A stretch of DNA of 16,608 nucleotides, taken from contig LSYV01000002.1 in NCBI GenBank assembly GCA_001584585.1, positions 3,780,753 to 3,797,360 on the forward strand, read 5' to 3'. Below the pieces are notes generated by a model. It was not told where the DNA came from. It ran no database searches and saw only the letters and a list, made by a program, of their open reading frames with translations. This document shows, in pieces, positions 7,897 to 16,608 of the stretch (position 1 is the stretch's first letter; each line of letters begins with the position of its first letter). The DNA is from Gonium pectorale (lineage: Eukaryota; Chlorophyta; Chlorophyceae; Chlamydomonadales; Volvocaceae). A program made the translations under genes and the position numbers.

Positions 7897-10800
7897 TTAC
7901 GCCATAGGGAACCCCGCAAAGCTACTGCCCATTCCCGACTCCACCGACCCCTCCGACGCCTCTGCAGCCGGAGGCCGTAGGGGACTTGGCGGTGGCGGTG
8001 GCGCCGCTTGGGCCCTTGGCGTACTTGTCGCAGGAGGCCCCAGTGCCGGGGCTGTTGCTTGGGCGGCAGGCGCAGGGGGTGGAGCCGCTGCCGGGGCCCC
8101 AGGCGCCAGGGCCGGGACTGGGGGCGCTATAGCCTGTGGGGCCGCCACTGGCGCTGTTGCCACAGCCTCAGGCACAGGTGCTTTCGCCGCGGCTGCCGCC
8201 TCCTTTGCCGGCGCCGGAGCTGGGGGCGCTGCTGGGGGCGTAGTGCGGGCTGGCTGGCTGACCTCAGCGGCCGACGCTTCTGTGCGCGCCGCGGAGGCAG
8301 CCGAGGCATGCGACGCTGCCGAGGCGCGGGAGTGTACGCTGGCCCCGGACCGCGCGCTCTCCTGGCGGGACGGCGGAGACCGGGGCGGGCGGGCCGGCGG
8401 CTCCAGGTCCTCCGCGGCCGTCCCTTTGCTGCCCGCGGCCGACGCCTGGCTCCGCCCAGACGGCAGCCTCTGCAGCTGCCGCGAGCCGGCTGTCGAGCCT
8501 GCCACCGAGCCCACGGCCGACCTGACGCTGCCGCCAGACTTGGCGCTCCCCGGGCCAGAGGGAGCGCGCGACGAGCGGCCCGCGCCGCGCTCCAAGCGGA
8601 CCGCCATAACCTCCCGCTCCTCGTCGTCCTCGTCCTCCTCGGTAGTGTCAGCCACCACGTAGCCCTCGCCCTTCTGCGTGATCTTCTTAGCCTTGATGTT
8701 GCCCGTCTTGGTCTTCAGCCTCTCCTTCAGCCCGGGCGGTGGAACATCAACATCCAGCACATCCTCCGCGTCCTTGGCCGCAGCCCTGCTGCGGCTGGCG
8801 CCGCCAGGGGCCTCCCGCAACGGTGGCGCCTCCGCCGCACGACGTTCGTCCCTCCGCCGGTCCCTCCGCTCATGCCCTCCCAGCCTGACGTCGCGCTCCC
8901 GGCTGCGGAATTCCCTCTCGCGGCTCCGGAACGCCCGCTCGCGGCTGCGGTGCTCCCGCTCCCGGCTGCGGTGCGCTCGTTCCAGGCTGCGGTGGATGCG
9001 CTCCCTGCTGCGGGCCTCCCCCTCCCGGCGGTGCTCGCGCTCATCCCGGTCGCGCGGCCGCCGGCTGCTGCTCCGACGGCGGCGGCTGTGGCCGCGCCGC
9101 TCCCGGCTACTGTCCCGCCGCTCTGGGTATCGACGCTCGCGCTTGTCGTGGCGCTCGCGGCTGGGCGGCCGACGCTGCTCGCGATGGGCATCGTGGCGGC
9201 TGCGGCTGGGGCTGCGACGCTCCTCACGGTCGGGCCGCGGCTGGCGGCTGTGGTGGCGTGGCCTGCTCGCATGGGCCGGCAAGCGAGGACAAGCAGCCGG
9301 GCAGTCAGCGGAAGATAACGCACAACGTGCAGTCCACATGGTACGACAATCCATGCACCCCTGGCACCCCTGGCCACGTTGTCGACACAGGCATTGGGAG
9401 ACTAGGCGCATGTGCACATCGCCCACCTGCTGCCGTCCTTTCGGCTGTTGCTGTGCCCCCGCTGTCTCCGCTCGCGGCTGTGCTCGCGCCGGTCGTGTGG
9501 GCGACGGTGATGGTGACCATCCGGGCTGCGCCGCTTCTCAGCCCGCCGGCGCCGCTCCCGCTCCTGCTCCACGCCGCTGCTGCCCTCGTCTCCATGGTGG
9601 TGCCGGGGCTGGCGGCTGCGGCTGCTGTGCCTGCGGTGCGGCCGCTCCGCGTAGCTGCTGAGGCTGCTGGCCGTCTCCGTCGTGGGATAGGCCGGCGCGG
9701 AGCGGTGGCGCGAGGAGGACCTGCGCTCGGGCCGTGGCCGGCTCTGGTGGCGCCGCGCCCTGCTGCCGGACCGGTGCCGGCTGCTGTGCCCGTGGCGGCT
9801 GGCATGGCGGTGACGGCTGCCGGACCGGCGCCGGCTGCTGTGCCGGTGCCGGCTGCTGTGTCGGCGGCTGCCGCCGTCGTGCGGGTGGCGGCTGTGCCGA
9901 TCCCCGAGCTCATGCCGGGGCTCTGGCGAGGGGCTGCGGGAGCGCTCGGCTGGGGAGTTGCGGTGGTGACGGCGCCAGTGCCTTTCCCGGCCGTGCCCAT
10001 CGCCCTCTCGGCGATGATGTCGCCGCTCCGCCTTGTCCTCGCTGCCCGGCGCCTTGTCCGAGCCCTTGTCTTTGCTGCCCTTGCCTTTTTCGCTGCTGCT
10101 GCTGGAGCTGCTGGAGCTCCCGGCTTTCTTGCTGGACTTGCTCTTGGACCTGTCGGAGCCGCCGTGTGTCGGGCTCTTGGCCTCCTGCCGCTCCTCCTCC
10201 TTGACGGCCACCACGCGCGGTAAGGCCCCAGGGTCGTCTGGGTCCACGATGACCCGCCGGCCCTCGCCCTCCAGGTCCCCGCTGAAGTTGTATTCCAGCG
10301 GTATGACTCCCCTGCAGCCGGGCAAGGGCGAACGCAATGTCGGGCTCACGGTCGTGCCTTGTGACATATCCAACTTTCCGGTTCTCCCCGTAGGACAGTG
10401 TGCGCGTACGGTACTGCAAGGCCGCTCGCTTTCAACTATTGCAGTGCGAAGTGATAAGGCCCAGCAAAGCCAAAGAGCCCCCGCCCCCCATATACTACTC
10501 CGTCACGCATACGTAACAAATACTACTCACTGGTATCCGCCCACGTTGACAGTGCCGTAGATCCTGAAGTTGTTTCCTGCGCAGCGCAACAGCAGGCCAC
10601 AACGTTGGACCAATACCAACGAGTCTTCAGCACTCAGCACCAAGGGGCGCTGCCTTTGCAGGCTGCAAGGGTTGAAGCTGCTGTGCGGTGCCAAGTTCTC
10701 CGATTACCGCCAGGCAAGGGCACCACGGTGACTCCCCTGAGGGCCACCTACTCTGCAGTAACTCCCGTAGCTTGTCTGCGTCCCGCCGGGCCTTAACGCG

Positions 10801-11335
10801 CTCGACCTCCTCGTTCACGTAAAAGTGCCGTCCCGGCTGGTCAGGTCGTTTCATGTACTGCAATCACGAGCAATCACGAGGGACGGGGTTGCATTAGTTT
10901 TGAATTGGCGCAACTCAGGTCAGCGCGCACCAAGCAGTTGTTTAGCAACGCCCTCGGCAACGCAGCGCCCGGGCGCAGGTCACGGGTCCTCCATGCAACT
11001 CCCCTCAAGCCTCTCATGTGATGCCCCGAACGCACCACGAAGGCCCCCTTGGCCTTCCGCTCCTTGAACTCGGGCTCCGTGGCCCGCTGGGCAAAGCCCC
11101 GCGTCCAGTCCTTGTCATGATCACTGTGGCCTTCACTATCGATTACTGTTTCGTCATCGCTGCCCCCGAAGGCAGTCTTAAGGAGGCGTACCTCCCTGCG
11201 GCGTTAGGGCACATGCGGGCATGCAAGGTTTTCGGCAGGGGCTACAGCAATGCCATTGCGTGTCTCTGCCAGTGCTCCATTAACACATGAAGTGCTAGCC
11301 GAAGCTGTCAGAACTCACTCGTCTTCGGAGGACAT
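7897..11335 (-). CDS. Arg/Ser/His-rich (SR-like) protein, probably nuclear
   Basis: Exons (minus): 11335-11319, 11195-11036, 10857-10752, 10576-10531, 10311-9427, 9262-7897; all phases agree; 859 residues; stop TAA. The first exon codes only MSSEDE. Residues 1-~150 are the only globular-looking part: acidic start, LKTAFGGSDDE, KRPDQPGRHFYVNEEVERVK, RNNFRIYGTVNVGGYQ, GVIPLEYNFSGDLEG. Then come poly-Ser with a Lys/Asp/Gly stretch, a His/Arg/Ser region (repeats like SRHRH and SGSR), a PxRS/RS region with six RSRERxx heptads (~489-530), PGLKERLKTKTGNIKAKK, an acidic patch EEDEDDEERE (~613-622), and an Ala/Pro/Ser low-complexity C-terminus. RS and His repeats are typical of nuclear-speckle and splicing proteins, so RNA processing is an inference from composition. 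I do not recognise the N-terminal domain. Exon 2 could end at 11039, and an in-frame alternative acceptor exists for exon 5. Confidence 0.8.
8887..9012 (-). repeat. Six tandem 21-bp units coding RSRERxx heptads
   Basis: Within the last exon of the SR-rich gene the protein reads RSRERIH, RSLERAH, RSREREH, RSRERAF, RSREREF, RSRERDV. The period is exactly seven residues (21 bp). Reading frame is kept and variation falls mostly at positions 6-7, which indicates coding tandem duplication under constraint on the RSRER core. Confidence 0.85.
10861..10880. repeat. Tandem 10-bp duplication CAATCACGAG x2
   Basis: Two perfect adjacent copies sit just upstream (minus strand) of the exon 3 acceptor of the SR-rich gene, in the branch-point region of intron 2. 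Probably replication slippage. Confidence 0.7.
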
Positions 11336-11980
11336 TCCGCGTTAGCGCCACGCGGCTACGCCATGACAGAACTACAAGGGACCCACATAATAATTCTAAT
11401 TAGGGACAGATTGGCACCAATAATGCGCCCTTCGTATGGCTTGGCGCGCAGTCGGTGCAGTTACTGCCAACGGGAGAGTGTGAATGCGAATAAAGTCTTA
11501 ATGTTTGAACCACTCATACCGTTATATTATATGGGCAAAATGAACTGACTAGAACAATGCGCACGTCGACCGTTACTCGGCTAACCACTTTCCACCCGCT
11601 GCAGAACGATCCGCAAAGTTGATGTGCACAAGCATTGCAGGTCCCATATCTGTATCAGTCGCAGGCACATGCGCACCTATATCATAAGGTGACCCCCGGT
11701 TTAGGGCCTCCGATGCTCCGCACTCTATTGCGGAACCCGGCAACACAGAGACATTGCACTGTTTTTGATAACGAGACGGGGCTTGGGATCAAACGGCTCG
11801 TCACTAACGCGGCGGGCACCAGGCCAAGGCGGCCCATCACAGGTGGGGTTGCCCCCCTTTGCACACGGTGCCCAATGAGCATGTAACATCCAACCCCGTG
11901 CCCCTCCCTCACCTGCATCCATGCCAGGGTTTGCACCCCAGGCGTCAGCTGCGGCGGAGTCCCACCCCTGGACGCGCGCC
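11336..11980. promoter_or_regulatory. Divergent promoter region of SR-rich gene and pyridoxal kinase
   Basis: 645 bp lie between two divergent start codons (11335 minus, 11981 plus). It holds the most AT-rich sequence of the window (about 11385-11545). The near-palindromic TATATTATAT at 11523-11532 is a TATA-box candidate about 190 bp upstream of the SR-rich ATG, or about 450 bp upstream of the kinase ATG. I see no other element with confidence, and no gene. Confidence 0.45.
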
Positions 11981-14900
11981 ATGGAGGAGGGCCGGCCTCT
12001 GCCGCGCGTGCTGTCCGTACAATCCCACGTGGTGCACGGCTACGTTGGCAACAAATGTGCTGTGTTCCCACTGCAGGTGTTGGGCCTGGAGGTGAGCAGG
12101 ACGGCACCGCGTACCAATTAACCCCCCTCCACCACCCATCACCCGCGGCCCCGCCGCACCCTTGAGTCCGCCCCGCCCGCCCTTCCGTCCCGCCGCGCCG
12201 GCCACATCCCCCCCACACACACACAGGTTGACCCCATATATAGCGTGCAGTTCTCGAACCACACCGGCTACCCGGTGGTGAAGGGCTCGGTGTTTGACGG
12301 CGAGCAGCTGCGCGCGCTGGCGGCGGGACTGGAGGCGAACCAGCTGCTCACGCACACGCATCTGCTGACGGGTAGGGTGAGGCCGAGAGGGGTTTTTCAG
12401 TCCTGGGGCGGGCTGAGGCAGTGCGATGCGGAGACTCCGTGCGTGGGTGGGTGTGAGGAGGCTGTCATTGCATCAGCGCCGGCATCCAATGCTGGGGGGC
12501 CGGGCCTGCGATCGGCGCCCTGGGCGGCCCCGTTGCTGTGGGCGGTTGCAAGGGTGAGAAGCTCACGGCCGGTTCCCCTGCCCCCCGCCGGCGCCTCCCT
12601 CCCCCTCGCCTCCCTCCCCCTTTCCCGCAGGCTACATCGGCAGCCTGTCACTGCTGCAGGCCATTGCGGACCTGTGCAGCATGCTCAAGCGCCGGTCGCC
12701 CGACCTCACCTACGGTGCGTCCCGTGGGTACGGTGACCTCCCGCCAGACACCCCTGTAGCGCCGAATGGGTCACCGTGACGGCCACTATGACGGCCACTA
12801 GGACGGCCACTATGACGGCCAGTCGCGACCGCTACCGTGCTGCGCTAGCCCCGTGATCTGGCATAGCGTCCGCCCCTCCCGGCGAAGCACGCAAGGCAGG
12901 CAGCCCAGGCGACCAGAGCCGAAAATGCGCCGCGTCCTGTTTAATCTTCGGCGCACCCCTCCCGCTTCCTCCCCTGCACGGAGGGGCAGCTCCACGCGGG
13001 AGGAGGTCGCATCTGGGCACCCGCGGCAGGCTGCGGGCAACCGTCAGCAAGCGCGGCGCTTATACGGGCCTGTTCACCCTCCCCGAACCCCCTTCCCCGA
13101 AAACCCCACACTACCCCGCGGCCCATGCCCATACCCCCACCAGCGCCCCCACCACCACACCAGCAACCTCTTCCCCCATCCGCCCGCACCCTCCCCCTCC
13201 CCCACCACCATACCAGTCTGCGACCCCGTACTGGGCGACGAGGGCCGCCTCTACGTGGCGCCCGAGCTGGTGGACGCCTACGCGGCAACCATCGTGCCGC
13301 TGGCCTCGGTGCTGGTGCCCAACCAGTTTGAGGCGGAGCGGCTCACGGGCGGGGCGCCCATAGACGGCCTGGAGGCGGCATTGGCGGCGTGCGAGCAGCT
13401 GCACGGGCGGGGCCCGCACACCGTGGTCATCACCAGCATGGCGCTGCCGGGCGACCCGGGCGGCATCACGCTGCTGGCGTCCACGCGACTGCCGCAGCGG
13501 CCCGACGGGAGGCTGGGCGGCGCGAGGCGGATGAAGATGCGGATTGAGCGCATCCAGGCCTACTTCACGGGCACGGGTGCGGGCACGGGCGCGCGGGGGG
13601 GCGCAGGGGGCGGGGAGCAGGGGTGGGTGGGGTTGGGGAGGAGCAGGGGGGGCGCCTCGGGTGCGGCTGGTGGGGTGGGAGCTGGGGCGGTTGGGGGCGT
13701 GGGGTGGCCGCGGAGGGACCAGGGTGCGGAGTGGCCTGGGAGGGGAGGGGAGCTATGGCGAATAGGGGAGAAAGTGCGTTGGCTCGAATGGCGAAGCGGT
13801 GGTGTGGCGGCACGCGTGCGCAGAGCATGGGACGGCGGCCGTAGGTCGGCGACCTGCAGGTGTGCCAGGTGTGACCGCCGCACTGACCGCCGCACTGACC
13901 GCCGCACTGTCGACAGGCCGGGTCTGATTCGGGGTTCGACACCCCGTACGGGGCCCGGAAAAAAATGGGGCTTTTCTTGTGTCCCCGTTAGGGCCCGGAG
14001 GCCGGTCAGGGCCCGGAGGCCGGGCGCCGGGTTTGGGGCGCGCAGCGCCCCCGTCCGGGGCTGATCCCGGACCGGCCGAAGGCCCGTTCCGTGGGGGCCC
14101 TGCAAGGAATTTGGGGGTCCCAAGAGCACGTTTCGGGGGATGTTCGTGTTGAGCAAGACACGTAAGAGCGAAAGGGTTGTTGTAGTAACTGCCAGCAGTG
14201 CACTTGACTAGCATCAAACCCCTCAACCCCACCATCAAGAGCACCTTCCATGAACATCGCTGCAAGCCGCTTCAAGTATCCATACGAAGACTTCTCGCTG
14301 GCAGGCACTAACCCTTTAGCGATGGACCCCACCCGCGAAAAGGCCCAGCCATGAACCTTCAGACTCTGACCTTCTCGCCGTGGCAGCGCCGCGAGCAGCG
14401 CAGTGCGATGGTGCTAACGTCTGTATCGGTTCGATGGTGGCCTGAACGCCTGCTGCGCCGTGCGGTGTATGGCCCACCCTGGCGGCGCCCCCAGGCGACC
14501 TGTTTGCTGCGCTGCTGCTGGCCTGGATGCACCACCACCCGGGGGACCTGGCCACGGCGGTGGAGAAGGCGGTCGGCGGGCTGCAGGCAGTGCTGGCGGA
14601 CACGGTGCGCCACTGCGGGCCGGCGGCTCTGGCGGCGGAGCGGACCGCAGAGGTGCGGCCGGGACGGGCTGGGATCCCGGGGTTTACCGAAAATGGGAAA
14701 CGGGCCGTGACACGCGATGAGCCCGGGAATGCCGCCTTGATGCACGGGTAGTGGGTTGGAAGGCATTCTCAGTAGAGAAGCCCCTGGGCGCATTCCTCTC
14801 CCGACCGTCGATACAACAGGCTGAGCGCTGAGGGTGGAAGGGAGGGGTCTGGACTCCCGGTGTTCCGTCGCCCGACGTCGCAACTCCAGGTGGTCCGTCG

Positions 14901-15253
14901 CATTTATGTACCACCATGGCCGGGGTGGTGTGACGGGTGCGGTGCGAGGAGCTGCACCGCGCAGTCGTCACACGCTGGTAGGGGCTTGCACCGCCGGCGC
15001 CCGGTAATGCCGTGCTGGGCGTGGGGCGTGGGACGTGGGGCGGGCGTGCGTTGCAGTTCTGGGCGACGCGGGTCGGTCCGGCCCAGGCGGCGGGGGCTGA
15101 CGCGCGGCGCACCCACTCCATCCGCCTGCCCCGCCCCCTGGGCCCCCGCCCCCGGCCCTCCAGGTGTGCGCCCAGCGGGAGCTGCGGCTGATCCCCTGCC
15201 AGGGCAAGCTGCAGGAACCGCCCATCGTCTACCGCTGCGAGGCGATCGAGTAG
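11981..15253 (+). CDS. PDXK: Pyridoxal kinase (vitamin B6 salvage)
   Basis: Exons: 11981-12091, 12227-12371, 12631-12714, 13217-13576, 14495-14652, 15164-15253 (stop TAG); phases 0,1,1,1,0; 315 residues, close to the usual ~310. It phosphorylates pyridoxal, pyridoxine and pyridoxamine with ATP, giving the PLP cofactor in the B6 salvage pathway. Ribokinase-superfamily motifs in order: [24 protein letters not shown] (residues 9-32, N-terminal substrate region), [10 protein letters not shown] (43-52), [18 protein letters not shown] (114-123), [18 protein letters not shown], and [20 protein letters not shown] with anion hole GTGD and catalytic Asp at 235. The C-terminal [14 protein letters not shown] resembles the animal/plant enzyme's last strand. 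ATG 11981 (GCGCGCC before it) matches the family start; an in-frame ATG at 11921 would add 20 residues. No targeting peptide is obvious, so cytosolic is likely. Introns 3-5 carry minisatellites and repeats. Confidence 0.95.
12715..13216 (+). other. Pyridoxal kinase intron 3 (502 bp)
   Basis: Donor GTGCGT and acceptor CATACCAG join LTY and VCDPVLGD in phase 1. It contains a 12-bp-period minisatellite (12778-12825) and a C-rich tract near its 3' end (13076-13210). Nothing else is recognised. Confidence 0.8.
12778..12825. repeat. Minisatellite, 12-bp unit GACGGCCACTAT, 4 copies
   Basis: Three near-perfect units (GACGGCCACTAT, GACGGCCACTAG, GACGGCCACTAT) are followed by a degenerate fourth (GACGGCCAGTCG), all inside pyridoxal kinase intron 3. 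Confidence 0.85.
13872..13909. repeat. Minisatellite, 12-bp unit TGACCGCCGCAC, 3 copies
   Basis: Three perfect tandem copies plus a TG remnant, in pyridoxal kinase intron 4, directly upstream of the repeat-like block. Confidence 0.85.
13919..14160. repeat. Putative dispersed repeat with tRNA T-arm/B-box-like motif
   Basis: GGTTCGACACC (13933-13943) fits the Pol III B-box consensus GGTTCGANNCC. It sits in a perfect 5-bp stem (CGGGG/CCCCG, 13930-13946) with a 7-base T-like loop, followed by TACGGGG, an A7 run (13959-13965) and a T4 run (13972-13975). Next come two direct copies of GGGCCCGGAGGCCGG (13991-14005, 14009-14023) and the palindromic GGGGCGCGCAGCGCCCC. It looks like a SINE or other transposon fragment. 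No A box or ends were identified, so the class is unproven. Confidence 0.45.
14653..15163 (+). other. Pyridoxal kinase intron 5 (511 bp)
   Basis: Donor GTGCGG after RTAE and acceptor CCCTCCAG before VCAQRELRL, phase 0. It carries dispersed-repeat copy B and a C-rich polypyrimidine tract (15115-15163). Confidence 0.8.
14754..14811. repeat. Dispersed repeat, copy B (inside pyridoxal kinase intron 5)
   Basis: It matches 281-337 from GGTTGGAAGGC(A/G)TTCTC through AGTAGAGAAGCCC to C(G)TCGA. It lies about 14.4 kb from copy A, in the same orientation. Both copies read the same way on the reverse strand (FSTENAFQP), but no start codon or codon bias supports a gene. Confidence 0.75.
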
Positions 15254-16332
15254 TGGTGTGGGGTACTGGCCAGGGGCGAGCGGGGCTGCCAGGGTGGGCG
15301 GTGGGGCCGGCACGGTGCCGGAGGCTGGGTCGTTGGGACACGTGGTTACGTAATGGCGTGAATGGCATGGTGGCTAGCATCGGAGAGCTGCTGGCCGGCG
15401 CCTGGGGTAGGAGGACCCATCTAAAAGAGAGCGCTCGCTGCGCGAGCTGCATGAGTGACGATGCGTGAATGAGTGAAAGCGGGGGCGGTGGGGCCGTGTG
15501 GGGCGTGAGTGCGGGTGTCGGTGCCTTGCAGTGGCTGGGCTGCCTGTCGTGCGCTGTTGGCGGGCGCCTGGAGCTAGCGTTGCCGGACTGGCCAGGTGCT
15601 GCGGTTCAGGTTAAAGGTGCGGCAGGCGAAGGTCGCGTGAGCGGGGCGACAGGTGGAGGGCGGGGGTGCTGTGCTGGCTGGCGCCCCCATGTCCCCGAGG
15701 TCTGGGCACACCGCAGGGGGCCGGCCGGAGTGAGGCGGCAGGCCTATGCAGGCGAGAGGGCCCAGGTCGCTGCATGCGGGCAGGCGCCCCCCTTCGAAGG
15801 GGTTGGTCTCGATCCCAGAAACGTGAGCATCACCCCTGCATCCCGTGACGCCGGATGCTATGTTGGATCCGTTTGGGGCGGTCAATGTGAGCACCGGACG
15901 GACAGCGATGCTGCGCGTCGGTTGGTATCTAGTGTGCATACACATACACAGCAGGTACACGTCGATACAGTACTGCTGGCTAGCTCAGCAGAGCCGGGGC
16001 AGGCGAGTGGCAGCTGACAGCACCAAGTTGTTAGTGGGGCCAGGTGACGACGCCGGCGGTGTGCAAGGGACGGGGAGGCCACCGGCGCACGCCGCGCGCG
16101 TGTTCTGTCCATGGCCCCGCCTGTGCCGCATAACTCCATGGCCCCATGTAGAAGCGTCCCAAGCGGCCGCACCCAAATGCCCGGTGGCTGCCCATCGCCG
16201 CATAGAGTATCATCAAGCTCACAACGCACAGAGCTCTTTCTGTAACGCTTCGAAACAGGAGTACAGGACTCGCCCGGCGGGTCCACGTCGTACACCCAGA
16301 GTCCTTCTAATCGCCGCCAGCATCTCGGGCCG
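15254..16332 (+). other. Pyridoxal kinase 3' UTR and convergent intergenic region
   Basis: About 1.08 kb lies between the kinase stop and the stop of the last minus-strand gene. No TGTAA occurs on the plus strand before 16241, so most of it is probably a long 3' UTR. Open frames here (for example 15469-16017) lack family motifs. I see no RNA gene or clear repeat. Confidence 0.5.
16241..16245 (+). terminator. Poly(A) signal TGTAA, candidate for pyridoxal kinase
   Basis: First plus-strand TGTAA after the kinase stop, 988 bp downstream. It lies only about 90 bp before the stop codon of the convergent gene, so the two 3' UTRs may overlap. Confidence 0.45.
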
Positions 16333-16608
16333 CTATGCGCTCGCGTCGCCCGGCCCGTCGGCCGCCCGCAGCAGCGCCATGCATGACGTGAAGCTGTGCA
16401 GCCGGGAGGGCTGTCCCTCCAGCGTGGAGCACACCTCGCCCTCTACCTTGCCGCCCGCAAACTGGGAGGGAGGAAGGGGTGAGGGCGGCAGCCGGAGGGC
16501 AAGGTCACGGGGCGTCATGGGCCGATGCTGCATCAAGGGAGCATGCCTTAATAGTAAGTACTCCGCTGCACATGCCCACTTCACACACCAGCACTTTCGA
16601 CTGCCTCT
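16333..16608 (-). CDS. C-terminal end of an unidentified protein (partial gene)
   Basis: Two exons are proposed on the minus strand: >16608-16589 (ending ...RQSKVL before donor GTGTGT) and 16461-16333 (acceptor CCCTCCCAG, FAGGKVEGEVCSTLEGQ..., stop TAG), phase 0, with a 127-bp intron. The last exon shows strong C/G third-position bias and a good acceptor, as in the real exons of this window. The last 43 codons read through FTSCMALLRAADGPGDASA. I do not recognise the family; the rest of the gene lies beyond the window. No minus-strand TGTAA is visible downstream before 15254. Confidence 0.5.
   Translation of the reverse strand, partial: RGSRKCWCVKWACAAEYLLLRHAPLMQHRPMTPRDLALRLPPSPLPPSQFAGGKVEGEVCSTLEGQPSRLHSFTSCMALLRAADGPGDASA

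Larger units (their letters stand above)
13577..14494 (+). other. Pyridoxal kinase intron 4 (918 bp), repeat-rich
   Basis: Donor GTGCGG and acceptor CCCCCCAG split the catalytic GTGD motif. The first ~190 bp are G-rich. A 12-bp minisatellite (13872-13909) and a repeat-like block (about 13919-14160) follow. The insertion-like content explains why this intron is the longest of the gene. No supported exon lies inside. Confidence 0.8.

Noticed and set aside
8008..9318. 436-codon plus-strand open frame
   Set aside because: It is antisense to the RS-rich exon 6 of the minus-strand gene. GC-rich, codon-biased exons leave long open frames on the other strand; it has no motifs or splice support.
9258..10223. 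321-codon plus-strand open frame
   Set aside because: Antisense shadow of the His/Arg/Ser region; Ala/Pro/Val low complexity only.
11921..11980. Upstream in-frame ATG for pyridoxal kinase
   Set aside because: It would add 20 residues not seen in the family; ATG 11981 fits the usual start. Kept only as an alternative.
12853..14064. 403-codon plus-strand open frame
   Set aside because: It runs through intron 3, exon 4 and intron 4 of pyridoxal kinase. Only the exon 4 part is conserved; the rest is intron and minisatellite.
15469..16017. 182-codon plus-strand open frame after pyridoxal kinase
   Set aside because: No family motif or splice-consistent context; likely 3' UTR.
1..16608. Search for CRISPR, phage, toxin-antitoxin, biosynthetic cluster or viral genes
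   Set aside because: Gene structure is intron-rich eukaryotic throughout; no spaced repeat array or prokaryotic cassette is visible.

Overview
The window looks like nuclear DNA of a volvocine-type green alga (Chlamydomonas or a relative). This is inferred from GC-rich coding sequence with C/G-ending codons, many short introns with strong GTGCGT/GTGAGC-type donors and CTGCAG-like acceptors, TGTAA motifs downstream of stop codons, and protein families that are eukaryotic (kinesin, SR-rich protein, GUF1-type EF4, animal/plant-type pyridoxal kinase). I see no prokaryotic operon, CRISPR array or viral gene. All gene models below were spliced by eye from reading frame, phase and family motifs.

Layout, left to right. 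(1) <1-1642, plus: 3' part of a GUF1/LepA (EF4) translation GTPase gene, three exons, with a one-base frameshift in a G7 run. (2) 7567-2387, minus: a 12-exon kinesin gene, about 1,110 residues, N-terminal motor followed by a long coiled coil and a low-complexity tail. It is convergent with GUF1, and the two TGTAA poly(A) motifs (1712 plus, 1931 minus) lie about 215 bp apart. (3) 11335-7897, minus: a six-exon gene for an 859-residue Arg/Ser/His-rich nuclear-type protein that I cannot name. (4) 11981-15253, plus: a six-exon pyridoxal kinase gene, 315 residues, all key motifs present. It is divergent from gene 3 across a 645-bp relatively AT-rich intergenic region. (5) 16608-16333, minus: the last two exons of an unidentified gene, convergent with pyridoxal kinase.

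The non-coding sequence is mostly introns. Two introns in different genes share an about 60-bp dispersed repeat (281-337 and 14754-14811). Two pyridoxal kinase introns carry 12-bp-period minisatellites, and one holds a repeat-like block with a tRNA T-arm/B-box motif. The genes have no shared pathway: organelle translation, microtubule transport, probable RNA processing and vitamin B6 salvage. I found no convincing new multi-gene system. The points most worth a second look are the splice and frameshift anomalies (G7 in GUF1, exon 4/5 phase conflict and a GC-AG intron in the kinesin, an in-frame alternative acceptor in the SR gene) and the unassigned SR/His-rich protein.
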